The translations under genes and the position numbers were made by a program. Below, one piece after another: positions 9,289 through 18,042 of a DNA stretch of 61,817 bases (its first letter is position 1; every line of letters begins with the position of its first letter). Below the pieces are notes generated by a model. It ran no database searches and was not told the origin of the DNA. It saw only the letters and a program-made list of their open reading frames with translations. This DNA comes from Geminisphaera colitermitum TAV2. Lineage in GTDB: Bacteria > Verrucomicrobiota > Verrucomicrobiia > Opitutales > Opitutaceae. Location of the stretch: assembly GCF_000171235.2 (NCBI RefSeq), contig NZ_ABEA03000117.1, forward strand, positions 1 through 61,817, given 5' to 3'.

Positions 9289-10023
9289 TCACGCCAGGGT
9301 GCGGCTCCAGGCGTCGATGACGGGGGGGAGGTCGCGGATGGTTTTGAGTTCGAAATAGCGTCCGGCGTGGTCGGTGGGGGAGGGGGGGGCGGCGCGTTCG
9401 TGGTCCCAGATCAACGGATACGGCACGAAGGCTCCGGCTCCGCCAAGGGCGAGGACGGGGAGGATGTCGGATTTGAGGGAGTTGCCGACCATGAAGAAGC
9501 AGGCGGGCGCGATGCCGTGGCGGCGCAGGATGGCGGCGTAGGTGGCTTCGTTTTTGTCGGATACGATTTCGGTGTGCGCGAAGTGGGCCAAAAGTCCGGA
9601 GCGGGCGAGTTTTTGCTCTTGGTGGCGGAGGTCGCCTTTGGTGATGACGAGGAGGCGGTCGATGCCGTTATGCGCGGCGAGGGTGGCGAGCGTTTCGGTG
9701 ACGCCGTCGAGGAGTTCGACGGGGTGGGTGAGGATGTTGCGTCCGAGTTGGAGGATCTGGCGGATTTCGGCGGCGCTGATGCGCCCGGCGGTGAGTTCGA
9801 CGGCGGTTTCGATGGCGGAAAGGGTGAAACTTTTCACGCCGTAGCCGTAGAGTTCGAGGTTGCGCATCTCGGTGGCGAAGAGAGTGCGTTCCACGGTGAC
9901 GGCGTCGTGATGGTGGGCGAGCAGTTCGCGGAAGCGCACATGCATGGCTTCGAAGAGGGTTTCGTTGTGCCAGAGGGTGTCGTCGGCATCGAAACCGATC
10001 ACGAGTTCGCGTGTGGCGGACAT
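9289..10023 (-). CDS. HAD family hydrolase (YjjG/GS1-like phosphatase)
   Basis: A 244-residue haloacid dehalogenase superfamily protein. Motif I is GFDADDTLWHN (nucleophile Asp and acid/base Asp), motif II is the threonine in LLVITKG, and motif III/IV is GNSLKSDILPVLALGG. The alpha-helical cap after motif I marks subfamily I. Such enzymes dephosphorylate small metabolites such as nucleotides or sugar phosphates; the substrate cannot be read from the sequence. It lies nine bases downstream of a lipoprotein gene on the same strand. Confidence 0.9.
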   Translation of the reverse strand: MSATRELVIGFDADDTLWHNETLFEAMHVRFRELLAHHHDAVTVERTLFATEMRNLELYGYGVKSFTLSAIETAVELTAGRISAAEIRQILQLGRNILTHPVELLDGVTETLATLAAHNGIDRLLVITKGDLRHQEQKLARSGLLAHFAHTEIVSDKNEATYAAILRRHGIAPACFFMVGNSLKSDILPVLALGGAGAFVPYPLIWDHERAAPPSPTDHAGRYFELKTIRDLPPVIDAWSRTLA

Positions 10024-10032
10024 GCGTTGCGA

Positions 10033-10494
10033 TCAGTGGCCGAGCTGGCCGTTGGTGTTGCTCTGGAGGATGATGTCTTCGCCTCCGTAATTGACGGCAA
10101 TGCGGCTGGAGAGTCGCCAGGAGGCGCCGGGGGTGCGCTCGGCGTCATTGATCAGATTGCGTCCGAGGACGTTGGTGGGAGTAACGAGGACGGTGCGTTC
10201 GACGGTGCTGAGCGGGGGAAGTCCGAGGGGAGTTTTCATGAGGGCATGGCCAACGAGTTGCCCGGCGAAATAGACTTCGTGTTCGGCGGCCTGGATGGCG
10301 ATGGGGCGGGTGCTGTCGTTGACGTAGAGGATTGTGGCAGTGATGTTCTCGCTGCCGGCCGACTTGATGTGGCTTAGGTTGGCGTCGAGGCCGCCGACTT
10401 CGGGCGGGGTGGTGCAGCCGACGAAGAGGCTGGAGGCGGCGAGGGTGGCGATGAGCGCGATGGCGGGATTGAGGAGGCGAAGGAGTGATTTCAT
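10033..10494 (-). CDS. Small lipoprotein, possibly LEA-14/YcfL-like
   Basis: A 153-residue predicted lipoprotein. The signal peptide ends with a lipobox SLFVGC, so Cys27 would be lipidated. The mature part (NITATILYVNDSTRPIAIQ, LPPLSTVERTVLVTP, WRLSSRIAVNYGGEDI) looks like a small beta-sandwich of the kind found in YcfL and LEA-14-like proteins, but the match is weak. It probably sits in the cell envelope. The next gene downstream on the same strand is the HAD hydrolase. Confidence 0.7.
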   Translation of the reverse strand: MKSLLRLLNPAIALIATLAASSLFVGCTTPPEVGGLDANLSHIKSAGSENITATILYVNDSTRPIAIQAAEHEVYFAGQLVGHALMKTPLGLPPLSTVERTVLVTPTNVLGRNLINDAERTPGASWRLSSRIAVNYGGEDIILQSNTNGQLGH

Positions 10495-10560
10495 GCAAGG
10501 TAATCAAACAGCCTGCACCGCCGCTTCAAGTCTGGCGGTGATGGACTCCAAAGTAGGGGA

Positions 10561-10575
10561 GGGGGGGGGGGGGGG
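10561..10575. repeat. Poly-G run (15) upstream of the SGNH hydrolase
   Basis: Fifteen G, about 90 bases upstream of the SGNH hydrolase start and about 65 bases upstream of the divergent lipoprotein start. In this promoter-like position a length change could alter promoter spacing. Confidence 0.85.
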
Positions 10576-10663
10576 CTGGAGCTCCGCTCTTCGAGTGAGG
10601 GCGGATTGGATCGTCTATGAGGGTTGTCATGCGCGGCGCGGCCTGTTTGTCTGGCCGCTTCTT

Positions 10664-12031
10664 ATGAAAAACCCATCCCTCTTGTTTTGCCGCGCGCAGT
10701 CTGGCGTGCGCGGATTGTTGGTCGCCGCCGCCCTTGTTTTGGGCTGCGGCCTGCTCCACGCCGATCCGGCGCGCTGGACGAAACAAATCGATGCCTTCAC
10801 GGCTGCCGACCAAGCGAACCCGCCAGCCAAGGGCGGCATCATTTTCACCGGGAGTTCCACAATCGCGATCTGGAACAAAAATCTCTCGAAAGATTTTCCA
10901 GACTACAACGTCGTCGGTCGCGGTTTTGGTGGTTCCACGATTGAGGACGCGGTGTTTTACGCTGATCGCACCGTGTTGCCACATGCGCCGCGCATGGTGG
11001 TCTTTTACGCGGGCGAAAATGACATCGCGGGCAAGAAAACGCCGGAGCGCGTGGCGGATGATTTTGCCAAATTTTGCGACATCGTGCTCAAGGCACTGCC
11101 AGAGACGCGCATCCTTTATGTGTCGATGAAACCGAGTCCGCGCCGCTGGGCGCTCCAGAACAAAATGGACGCCGCCAACGCGCTTATCGCCGCCTACTGT
11201 TCGCGGACCTTCCGCACCGCGTTTCTCGACATGAAGCCCGCCATGATCGGGCCCGACGGACAGCCGCGCTCCGAGTATTTCAAGGACGACAAACTGCACT
11301 TGAACGACGAGGGCTATCGCGTGTGGCGCGCCGCCATCGCCCCGCTGCTCGCCCCTGAAGTGACGACCGTGCCCGCGCCTGTTGCTGGAGAGTCCGCCGC
11401 CACAAGCACGACTCTCGCAGTCGAGACAACCACCGCTTCCGCCGTTACGTTTACGACCACCGCCGACATCCTCATCGACTTTGGCGACGGCAAAAAGACC
11501 ACTCCTGCCACCGGAGGCATTGCTTGGAACAACATTCACATGGGCAACCAAAACGCCGCCGCGGGTCATGCCTTGGTGGATGTGAAGAATGCCGCCACCG
11601 GGATCACCCTGCGCGTCACAAAACCCTTTGGCGGGGCCAACAATGCGGGCGTTGCCAGCGGCGGGCGTTATCCGGCCAGTGCTTCGGGTGACAGCTTGTT
11701 TGGCAACACCGAGGTGTTCTCCAAAAAATCCAACATCTTTCCCGAAATTGCGTTCAGCGGACTCGATCCAGCGAAGAAATACGCCTTCACGTTTTTTGCC
11801 TCGCGCGGCGGGTCCAAGGACAACCGCACCACTCGCTACACCATCGCGGGGGCGACCGAGTCCGTTGTCGAACTCGACGCCGCGAACAACAAGGACTCCA
11901 CGGTGACCTCCACCGCCATCGCGCCCGCGGCAGACGGCACGCTGACCATCGCGATCGCTCCTGGTGAAGCCAACAATAACGCCAACCACTTCACCTACCT
12001 CGGCGTGCTCGAAATCAAGATCGCGCAGTGA
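10664..12031 (+). CDS. Secreted SGNH/GDSL-type hydrolase with C-terminal accessory domain
   Basis: A 455-residue exported protein with a signal peptide of about 30 residues (ending LLHADPARW). Residues about 45-235 carry the SGNH blocks: block I IIFTGSSTIAIW (Ser), block II RGFGGSTIED (Gly), block III FYAGENDIAG (Asn) and block V DDKLHLNDEGY (Asp and His). The family hydrolyses esters, often acetyl groups on polysaccharides. The C-terminal 200 residues (ILIDFGDGKK... to HFTYLGVLEIKI) form an unassigned beta-rich domain, possibly galactose-binding-like. The ATG at 10664 gives a proper signal peptide; the open frame upstream overlaps the divergent lipoprotein and is not used. Confidence 0.88.
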   Translation: MKNPSLLFCRAQSGVRGLLVAAALVLGCGLLHADPARWTKQIDAFTAADQANPPAKGGIIFTGSSTIAIWNKNLSKDFPDYNVVGRGFGGSTIEDAVFYADRTVLPHAPRMVVFYAGENDIAGKKTPERVADDFAKFCDIVLKALPETRILYVSMKPSPRRWALQNKMDAANALIAAYCSRTFRTAFLDMKPAMIGPDGQPRSEYFKDDKLHLNDEGYRVWRAAIAPLLAPEVTTVPAPVAGESAATSTTLAVETTTASAVTFTTTADILIDFGDGKKTTPATGGIAWNNIHMGNQNAAAGHALVDVKNAATGITLRVTKPFGGANNAGVASGGRYPASASGDSLFGNTEVFSKKSNIFPEIAFSGLDPAKKYAFTFFASRGGSKDNRTTRYTIAGATESVVELDAANNKDSTVTSTAIAPAADGTLTIAIAPGEANNNANHFTYLGVLEIKIAQ

Positions 12032-12899
12032 CGGAGGGCGGGGGCTCGGCTGCGGACGCGGCTGCGATTTTCGTCAGCGATTTCTGCTCCTCCAGCCGGC
12101 CCAGCAGGCGGAGGAGTCCGTCGAGGATCGTCAACGGATGGGGCGGGCAGCCGGGGATGTAGAGATCGACCGGCACCACGGCGGATGCTCCGCCGAGTAT
12201 TTGTGGGTTTCCCGCAAAAGGACCGCCCGAGATGGCGCATGCGCCGGTGGCGATCACGAGTTTGGGATCGGGCACGGCGTCCCAGGTTTTTTTCAATGCG
12301 AGTTCCATGCCTTGCGATACGGGTCCGGTGATGAGCAACCCATCGGCGTGACGCGGTGAAGCGACAAACTGGATACCAAAACGAGACAGATCCCAGCCGA
12401 TGGTGCCAAGCACGTTGACATCGGCTTCGCAGGCGTTGCAACCGCCCGCGCTCACCTGGCGCAGCTTGAGCGAGCGACCGAAAAGTTTGCGCAATTTCTC
12501 ATCAAGCGCGGCGGCGAGCCGGATTTGTTCGCGGCTTGGATCGGGTGCGAGGATGAGGTCGTCGCGTTGCCGCGTCGCCATGCGATGGTCGCCAGTCTGC
12601 ACGATCGCGCCGTCGGGACATGCTTCGATGCATTCGTTGCAAAACAGGCAGCGTCCGAGGTCGAGTGTTGCGAGTCGCGCGCGTTGGCCGGTGCGGTTGC
12701 CGGTGTCATTGGTGTTTGAATACGTGATTGCCCCTGTTGGACAGGCGGGGGCGCAGTCCGCGCAGCCGTTGCATTTCGTCGGGTCGATCCGCAACGCCCC
12801 GCCATGCCGGTCGGGCAACGCTGGCGCGGGCCCATCCGGGTAGGCCATCGTGGCGCAGCCGCGTTTCAGGCGATGAGCGATGGTGTCGAGAATGAACAT
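12015..12899 (-). CDS. Ehr complex subunit HI: ferredoxin-like and NuoB-like domains fused
   Basis: A 294-residue fusion of what are two genes (hyfH and hyfI) in E. coli hydrogenase-4. Residues about 35-110 hold two 4Fe-4S motifs, CNGCADCAPACP and CLFCNECIEACP. Residues about 145-280 are a NuoB/PSST-like small subunit that keeps all four ligands of the proximal cluster: GGCNACE, GACAISGG and IPGCPP. It would pass electrons between the soluble arm and the membrane part. It is the last gene of the leftward group, separated from the large subunit gene by a 146-base palindromic repeat. Its C-terminus overlaps the 3' end of the convergent SGNH gene by 17 bases. Confidence 0.9.
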   Translation of the reverse strand: MFILDTIAHRLKRGCATMAYPDGPAPALPDRHGGALRIDPTKCNGCADCAPACPTGAITYSNTNDTGNRTGQRARLATLDLGRCLFCNECIEACPDGAIVQTGDHRMATRQRDDLILAPDPSREQIRLAAALDEKLRKLFGRSLKLRQVSAGGCNACEADVNVLGTIGWDLSRFGIQFVASPRHADGLLITGPVSQGMELALKKTWDAVPDPKLVIATGACAISGGPFAGNPQILGGASAVVPVDLYIPGCPPHPLTILDGLLRLLGRLEEQKSLTKIAAASAAEPPPSVTARS

Positions 12900-12907
12900 G
12901 GATTAAG

Positions 12908-13042
12908 ACAATCGGAAGTTAACCACAGAGACACGGAGACACAGAGAAAAAATCACGGAGTGGGATGAGAAAGGATTTTGTAAGGAGATACATATATCCT
13001 TTCGGATCGCTCCTCTGTGCCTCCGTGTCTCTGTGGTTAATT
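12908..13042. repeat. CACAGAGACAC-type inverted repeat between hyfG and hyfHI homologues
   Basis: The arms GTTAACCACAGAGACACGG (about 12918) and its complement (ending about 13041) enclose a loop with GATACATATATCC. This is the same repeat family as at 17779-18016. It separates the last subunit gene from the coupled four before it, so it may form an RNA hairpin that lowers or separates expression. Confidence 0.8.
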
Positions 13043-13045
13043 TTT

Positions 13046-14581
13046 TCACAGGTCGAAGCCGCAGTAGGACAGGTTGAAGCTTTTGTTGCAGATGGGGAAA
13101 TCGGAGATCGCCTGGCCGCGCAACGCGAGGGCGAGGCCCGTCCAGTTGTGAAACGACGGATCGACGATCTTGTAACGCCGGAAACGGCCCGCCGCGTCTG
13201 TCAGCGCAACATGGCACACCTCGCCGCGCCAACCCTCGACCAGCGCAACAGCCAGCGTGTCGGGGGCGGGGGGGGGGAGGGGGGCTTCGTCGCGGATCGG
13301 ACCCTCGGCAGGCGCTTCGAGTTGTTCGAGCACCAACTGGCCCGAACGCTGAATCTCCAGCCAGCGCACCCGCGCCCGCGCAAACACATCGCCGCCCGGC
13401 CACACCGCGACCGGCGCTTGCGCAAACCGATGCCAGCCCGCCGGGTGATCGTAACGCACATCGCGCACCAGACCGCAGGCGCGCGCCGCCGGACCTACCA
13501 GACCCGTCTCCTGCGCCTGTCGCGGAAAAACCGTGCCCACGTTTTCAAAACGCGCCCGCACCGCCGACGCATCCCACAACCACGCCGCAGCCTGCTCCAC
13601 GTCGGCCAGCGCAGCGCGCAACCGCTCCGCCAGCAACGCAGTGCGCGTTGTATCCAAATCATGACGACAACCACCCGGTCTCACCAACCCGCGCCCGAAA
13701 CGATTGCCGCAGATCAACGCCGTGAGATTGAGGAAGTCGCCGCGAATCTTCCCGCATGCCGACATCGTGGGAAGAAAAGCCACATCGCCCGCCAGTGCGC
13801 CGAGATCGCCTGTGTGGTTGGCCAGGCGTTCCAATTCCAGCGCGATGAGCCGCACCCACTGCGCACGCAGCGGCGCTTCGCCCGCGCCCGAAGTGCCCAA
13901 AGTCTCAAGCAGAGTTGCGTGCGCCGTCGCGTGGGCGATAGTGGTGTCGCCGGCGACAGTCTCCATCTGCACCATCGTCGCGAGGTGCGGGCCGCCCGCC
14001 AGCGCCTCCTCCACGCCGCGGTGCTGGTAACCGAGCGCGATTTCCAAATGCAGCACCTCCTCGCCCGCGCATTGAAAACGAAAATGCCCCGGTTCGATGA
14101 TTCCCGCATGCACCGGCCCCACCGCCACCTCGTGAATTTCGGCCCCCTGCACCTGAAAAAAATTTCCGTTGGTGGGCGCATGGAGCGTGTGCTGCCCGCC
14201 GTTGCTGGCGTCACTCGTGGCACGGCGCACGGGCTTGAGCCACGGATGCCCCTGCGGCACGAGGCCGTGCTGCTCCCAGATTTCGCGCTCGAACAGATGC
14301 GCCTGCGGATGAGCGGGCGTCAGCGCCGGATACGCGGTGCCGGCGGCCAGCGACTCGCTGCGCGCCACGGCCAGCATGTTGTCGGAGTCAAAGGCGATGA
14401 GCGCCACCAGATGCGTTTTGCCGCCTTCAGACGGCACGCCGAACAGCGCGCACAACCGCGCTCCGCGTGCCAGTTCGTCGGACGTATGTCGCAGAAAATC
14501 GGATACGCTCCATTCCGGCACATCCGCCCACGCCAGACAGGAAGCATTGGGAAGCAGGGCAAAGGGTGACGAATTGCTCAT
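13046..14581 (-). CDS. Ehr complex large subunit (NuoCD/HyfG-like) lacking the Ni-Fe site
   Basis: A 511-residue protein: an N-terminal NuoC-like domain (about 1-130, ending HLFEREIWEQHG) followed by a NuoD-like domain (VGPVHAGIIEPGHFRF, LGYQHRGVEEAL). In [NiFe] hydrogenases the next motif has two cysteines (RxCGxC) and the C-terminus has DPCxxC. Here they read ETVAGDTTIAHA and DPSFHNW, so all four Ni ligands are missing. This is the mark of Ehr complexes, whose reaction is not established. A run of ten G at 13268-13277 encodes prolines in a loop. The ATG at 14579-14581 overlaps the stop of the previous gene as ATGA. Annotation as hydrogenase would be wrong. Confidence 0.9.
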   Translation of the reverse strand: MSNSSPFALLPNASCLAWADVPEWSVSDFLRHTSDELARGARLCALFGVPSEGGKTHLVALIAFDSDNMLAVARSESLAAGTAYPALTPAHPQAHLFEREIWEQHGLVPQGHPWLKPVRRATSDASNGGQHTLHAPTNGNFFQVQGAEIHEVAVGPVHAGIIEPGHFRFQCAGEEVLHLEIALGYQHRGVEEALAGGPHLATMVQMETVAGDTTIAHATAHATLLETLGTSGAGEAPLRAQWVRLIALELERLANHTGDLGALAGDVAFLPTMSACGKIRGDFLNLTALICGNRFGRGLVRPGGCRHDLDTTRTALLAERLRAALADVEQAAAWLWDASAVRARFENVGTVFPRQAQETGLVGPAARACGLVRDVRYDHPAGWHRFAQAPVAVWPGGDVFARARVRWLEIQRSGQLVLEQLEAPAEGPIRDEAPLPPPAPDTLAVALVEGWRGEVCHVALTDAAGRFRRYKIVDPSFHNWTGLALALRGQAISDFPICNKSFNLSYCGFDL

Positions 14582-16188
14582 GGCGCGGTGACTCCTTGTT
14601 GTTTCGATGCCGGGCACATGTCTGGTGATGAGATGGGATCAAGGTCCTCTATCTCCGGTGGGAGCGGAGGCCTCGGAGAGGCCTCCCTACCGGGTTCGCT
14701 CTCGATGCGTTGGGGAGTCAACGACGCTACTGCGTTTGTCCACGCCTCCTGCAACACGGCGGGCGTCGCCAGACCCAAGCACAAGGACAATCCGAGCAAG
14801 GCAAGCGCGGGCATCACGGTGCCATTGGATTCAGGCACGCGCAGCTTTTTCTCCCTCGATTCGCCTGTCTTTCCGGTTCTGTCGCGCTCGGATCGCGCCC
14901 GTCCATCCACGACTGCGAACACCACGCGCGACATCCCGAAAAACGCGAACAACAGGCATCCAAGAAACAAGCCCGCCGTGATGCCGTGTCCGCCCGCGAA
15001 CGCCGCCAGCACGATGCGCAGTTCGCTGAAAAACGGACCAAACGGCGGGCACGCCGTCACCGCGAACATCCCCGCCACGAACACCGCCGCCGAACGCGGT
15101 GTCACCGCCGACATGCCGCGCGCCACCTCCAGCGAACTCGTCCCCGCCGCGCGCCGCATGTTGCCCGCGCTCAGGAACAGCGCGCCCTTGGTCAGTCCGT
15201 TGGTCCACACATGGAACAGCGCCGCCCACACGCCCGCCGCGCCCAGCGAAGCGGCGATCACCAGGATGCCCATGTGTTCAACACTTGAATACGCGAGCAT
15301 TCGCTTAAAATCCCGCGTCCCGAGCAGGAACAGGGCGGCCACCAGCATCGAAAAAAGGCCGATGACCATCAGTGTCCTCCCTGCCACACCGCCCTCGCCC
15401 GCCGCATCCACGACCGCGCGCACGCGCAGCAGTGCGGTGAACGCCACCGTCGTCACGCCGCCCGCCAGAATCGCCCCCACGATGCCCGGTGCCTCGCCGT
15501 AGGCGTCGGGTTTCCAAGTATGCATCGGGGCCAGTCCCATCTTCGTGCCATAACCGACGAGCAACAGCACCCACGCGATCAGGACCCACGGACGCGACAG
15601 CCCCGCGCCCTGCGCCATCAACGAGCCAAACGTCAAATCCCCCTCCCCCCCCCCATGCAGCGACGCGTATCCAAGCGCGAATGACCCGAGCAGCGACAGC
15701 GCGATGCCTGTGCCCCCGACGAGCAGGTATTTCCACGTCGCCTCGACCGCCCGGCTCGTCCCGGCGAAGTGCAGCAGCGGCACCGTGGCCAGCGTCAGCG
15801 CCTCCGTGGCGATCCAGAGCAGTCCCAGATGGCGCGCCTGCAAACCCGCGCTCAACAAACCGAGCAACAATAACAGCAACACCGTGAACATCCGGTTCGG
15901 TCGCTCCGCCCGCGCCCGCAGGTAGGCCACGCCATAGGCCGAGCACGCGAGAAACAACAGTGACACTGCGGGCAGCGTGGCCCGCGCCACCGCATCGAAA
16001 CCGATCCACGCCCTCGCGCCGACCACCGGCGGATTCACCAGCAGCCAGACCGCCAGCCCCGCATGAACGACCGCCGTCGCTGGCAGCAACCACGGGCGCG
16101 CCTGCGACAGCCGCCCCGGCCACGCCGCCGCAAGCGCGGCGCCGAGGAAAGGAATCAAAATGAGAAAGTGCGCGGCCATGGAGTTCAT
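14578..16188 (-). CDS. Ehr complex membrane subunit F (NuoN/HyfF-like antiporter subunit)
   Basis: A 536-residue protein with about 13-14 membrane helices, a proton-conducting subunit of the NuoL/M/N family. Helix motifs with buried charges are kept: WIATEALTLATVPLLH (Glu), GYGTKMGLAPMHTWKPDA (Lys) and HVWTNGLTKGALFLSAGN (Lys). It would move H+ or Na+ during turnover. It overlaps both neighbours with ATGA. The C-terminal tail GREASPRPP (14665-14691) is encoded by one arm of the GGAGGCCTCGGAGAGG palindromic repeat found elsewhere between genes, so the tail was recruited from a mobile repeat. A run of ten C at 15645-15654 lies in a loop. Confidence 0.9.
   Translation of the reverse strand: MNSMAAHFLILIPFLGAALAAAWPGRLSQARPWLLPATAVVHAGLAVWLLVNPPVVGARAWIGFDAVARATLPAVSLLFLACSAYGVAYLRARAERPNRMFTVLLLLLLGLLSAGLQARHLGLLWIATEALTLATVPLLHFAGTSRAVEATWKYLLVGGTGIALSLLGSFALGYASLHGGGEGDLTFGSLMAQGAGLSRPWVLIAWVLLLVGYGTKMGLAPMHTWKPDAYGEAPGIVGAILAGGVTTVAFTALLRVRAVVDAAGEGGVAGRTLMVIGLFSMLVAALFLLGTRDFKRMLAYSSVEHMGILVIAASLGAAGVWAALFHVWTNGLTKGALFLSAGNMRRAAGTSSLEVARGMSAVTPRSAAVFVAGMFAVTACPPFGPFFSELRIVLAAFAGGHGITAGLFLGCLLFAFFGMSRVVFAVVDGRARSERDRTGKTGESREKKLRVPESNGTVMPALALLGLSLCLGLATPAVLQEAWTNAVASLTPQRIESEPGREASPRPPLPPEIEDLDPISSPDMCPASKQQGVTAP
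14665..14691. repeat. Arm of repeat family A inside the hyfF-like gene
   Basis: The 27 bases from CGGAGGCCTCGG to TCCCTACC equal one arm of the family A element seen complete at 22391-22567, 35416-35592 and 37265-37442. Here it is translated, near the 3' end of the gene, and no opposite arm follows. Confidence 0.9.
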
Positions 16189-16853
16189 TCCTTGAGCGTG
16201 GTGAGTTTGCCCGTATCGAGGGAGTCGAACGTGCGCTGGATGCGGTCAACGATGATGCCGATGACGAATACGCCCACCGTGAGATCCAGCAAAATCCCCG
16301 ACTCCACCAGCAACGGCGTCGAGTGGATCAAAAGCAGCCCGAACAGATAAATCCCGTTCTCCAAAATCAGATAGCCGCACACCTGCGCGATTGCCTTGGA
16401 GCGTCCAACCAGCAGCACGAAACCAGTGAGCACCGATGCCAGCGCCCCCGGCACGAGCAACGTGTTTGCGTGTTCGGGCAGCAGGGGCAGGGCGCGCGCC
16501 CATGCCACCGCCGCGATGGTGCCTGCGGTGCCCAGCAGGAGCGACGGCACGTAGCCGATCAGCGGCTCCATCTCGCGCTCGATGTTGGCCGCGCGCATCG
16601 CCCGGTGCAGCAGATGCGAAATGACAAAACCCTTCACAGCCACGGTCGTCAGCGCCACCAGCCACACGCGCCAGTCAAACCGCGTTTCGATCAACACCGG
16701 CAGCACCCCCAGGGCCATCCCCTGCACGGCCACCGCGCGGATCACGCTTGGCAGACGGCTGCTTGCCAGCGCCACAAGATTGAGCCCCATTGCCAGCCCG
16801 ATCAGCAGATTGGCCGCGGTGTTGAGCGTAGTTGCGTCTCCGATACTGCTCAT
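16185..16853 (-). CDS. Ehr complex membrane subunit E (HyfE-like)
   Basis: A 222-residue membrane protein with about seven helices, matching the HyfE/NuoK-type subunit. Conserved features include the glutamate in VCGYLILENGIYLFG and the basic loop VISHLLHRAMR between helices. It is a structural and probably ion-path subunit of the membrane arm. The ATG at 16851-16853 overlaps the stop of the HyfC-like gene as ATGA, which fixes the start although the frame is open 42 codons further upstream. Its own stop overlaps the start of the HyfF-like gene. Confidence 0.88.
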   Translation of the reverse strand: MSSIGDATTLNTAANLLIGLAMGLNLVALASSRLPSVIRAVAVQGMALGVLPVLIETRFDWRVWLVALTTVAVKGFVISHLLHRAMRAANIEREMEPLIGYVPSLLLGTAGTIAAVAWARALPLLPEHANTLLVPGALASVLTGFVLLVGRSKAIAQVCGYLILENGIYLFGLLLIHSTPLLVESGILLDLTVGVFVIGIIVDRIQRTFDSLDTGKLTTLKE

Positions 16854-17770
16854 GCCGCGCCCCCCCCCTTCAACGCCAGCAGCAGCGCGAACAGGCACAG
16901 CAAAAACGCCGTCGTCAGCAGCAGCGGCACCTGACGGAACGCGAGTCGCGCCAGGAATGACTCCACCAGCCCCACGCAAATCGTCACGATCAAGACCGAG
17001 CCCGCCATCATCGCCGCGCCTACCGGAGCGGACATCCCGCCAATGGGCAGCACCGTCTGCGGCAGCAGCACGGCGAACAACAACAACTTCATCGACGCGC
17101 CGTGCAGGATCACCGCCAGCGGCGGACCGCTATGGTCGAGCACCATGGCCTCGTGGATCATCGTGAGTTCAAGGTGCGTGTTGGGATCGTCAAACGGCAC
17201 GCGGCAGTTTTCCAGGAGCAACACCGCAAAAAGCCCCGCCGCCAGCATCAGCGCGCCGCCGCCCGGTAGTTGATCCAGCATGACATCCAGCACGACGCTT
17301 CCGCTTTGCACGCCGAGGGCCAGCACCGCCGTGATGAGCGCCGCCTCCGCCAGCACGGCGAAGCTCACCTCGCGCGCCGCGCCCATGCCCTCGAAGGCCG
17401 AGCCGGTTTCCAGAGCCGCCCACGCCGTGCAAAACCGCGCCACCGCGAGCAGGTAAACGAACAGCAGCGCGTCGCCCTTGAACGGCGCCAGCGTCCCCGC
17501 CGGGCCGAGCGGCAGGAGCAACGCGGCCCCGAGCACCGCCACCCAGCCGATGGCCGGCCCCGCGACGAAACCCGGCGACGCCAGCGAACTGAGCACGACG
17601 CCCTTTCGCCACAGGCGCGCCAGATCATAATAAAGTTGCAGCAACGGCGGCCCGCGTCGTCCCGCGACCCAGGCCTTCACGCGGTTGATGATGCCCGGCA
17701 ACAGCGGCGCCACCACCAGCCAGAACGCCAGCCGGAGCACGAGGTCGAGAAGTGTGGTGAGCAAGGTCAT
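16850..17770 (-). CDS. Ehr complex membrane subunit C (NuoH/HyfC-like)
   Basis: A 306-residue protein with about eight membrane helices, the anchor that joins the hydrophilic and membrane arms. It carries ALETGSAFEGMGAAREVSF and the family block PFDDPNTHLELTMIHEAMV followed by LDHSGPPLAVI, typical of the HycD/HyfC branch of NuoH. A run of nine C (16860-16868) lies near its 3' end. A 250-base spacer with palindromic repeats separates it from the HyfB-like gene. Confidence 0.9.
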   Translation of the reverse strand: MTLLTTLLDLVLRLAFWLVVAPLLPGIINRVKAWVAGRRGPPLLQLYYDLARLWRKGVVLSSLASPGFVAGPAIGWVAVLGAALLLPLGPAGTLAPFKGDALLFVYLLAVARFCTAWAALETGSAFEGMGAAREVSFAVLAEAALITAVLALGVQSGSVVLDVMLDQLPGGGALMLAAGLFAVLLLENCRVPFDDPNTHLELTMIHEAMVLDHSGPPLAVILHGASMKLLLFAVLLPQTVLPIGGMSAPVGAAMMAGSVLIVTICVGLVESFLARLAFRQVPLLLTTAFLLCLFALLLALKGGGAA

Positions 17771-17778
17771 CGGAATGA

Positions 17779-18016
17779 ATTAACCACAGAGACACGGAGA
17801 CACTATCCTGAGGAATCGCGTACAAAAGAGCATGATCCCCTGATGGTACGAGACAGAGAAAAATCTCACGCAGAGACGCAAAGGCGCAGAGAAAACAATA
17901 AAAGAAGGTTCAGTTTTTTCTCTGCGTCTCTGCGTCTCTGCGTGAGCCCTTCTTCCTTCGCTTGCTTCGGCTGCTTCGGTTGCGGAGCGGGCGCTTTGTG
18001 TCTTTGTGGTTAATTT
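17779..18016. repeat. Cluster of CACAGAGACAC / CTCTGCGTCTCTG repeats
   Basis: The spacer between the HyfB- and HyfC-like genes holds outer arms TTAACCACAGAGACACGG (17780) and CTTTGTGGTTAATTTT (18000-18016), and an inner inverted repeat CTCACGCAGAGACGCAAAGG (17871) with its complement ending at 17945. An insertion of unrelated sequence lies between. Probably two nested elements of one family. Confidence 0.8.
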
Positions 18017-18042
18017 TAAAAGCATGGCGTTTTCGAAAGAAG

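Noticed and set aside
12965-14569. 534-codon + strand frame opposite the hyfG-like gene
   Set aside because: Arg/His-rich shadow of a GC-rich gene; the minus strand matches NuoCD over its full length.
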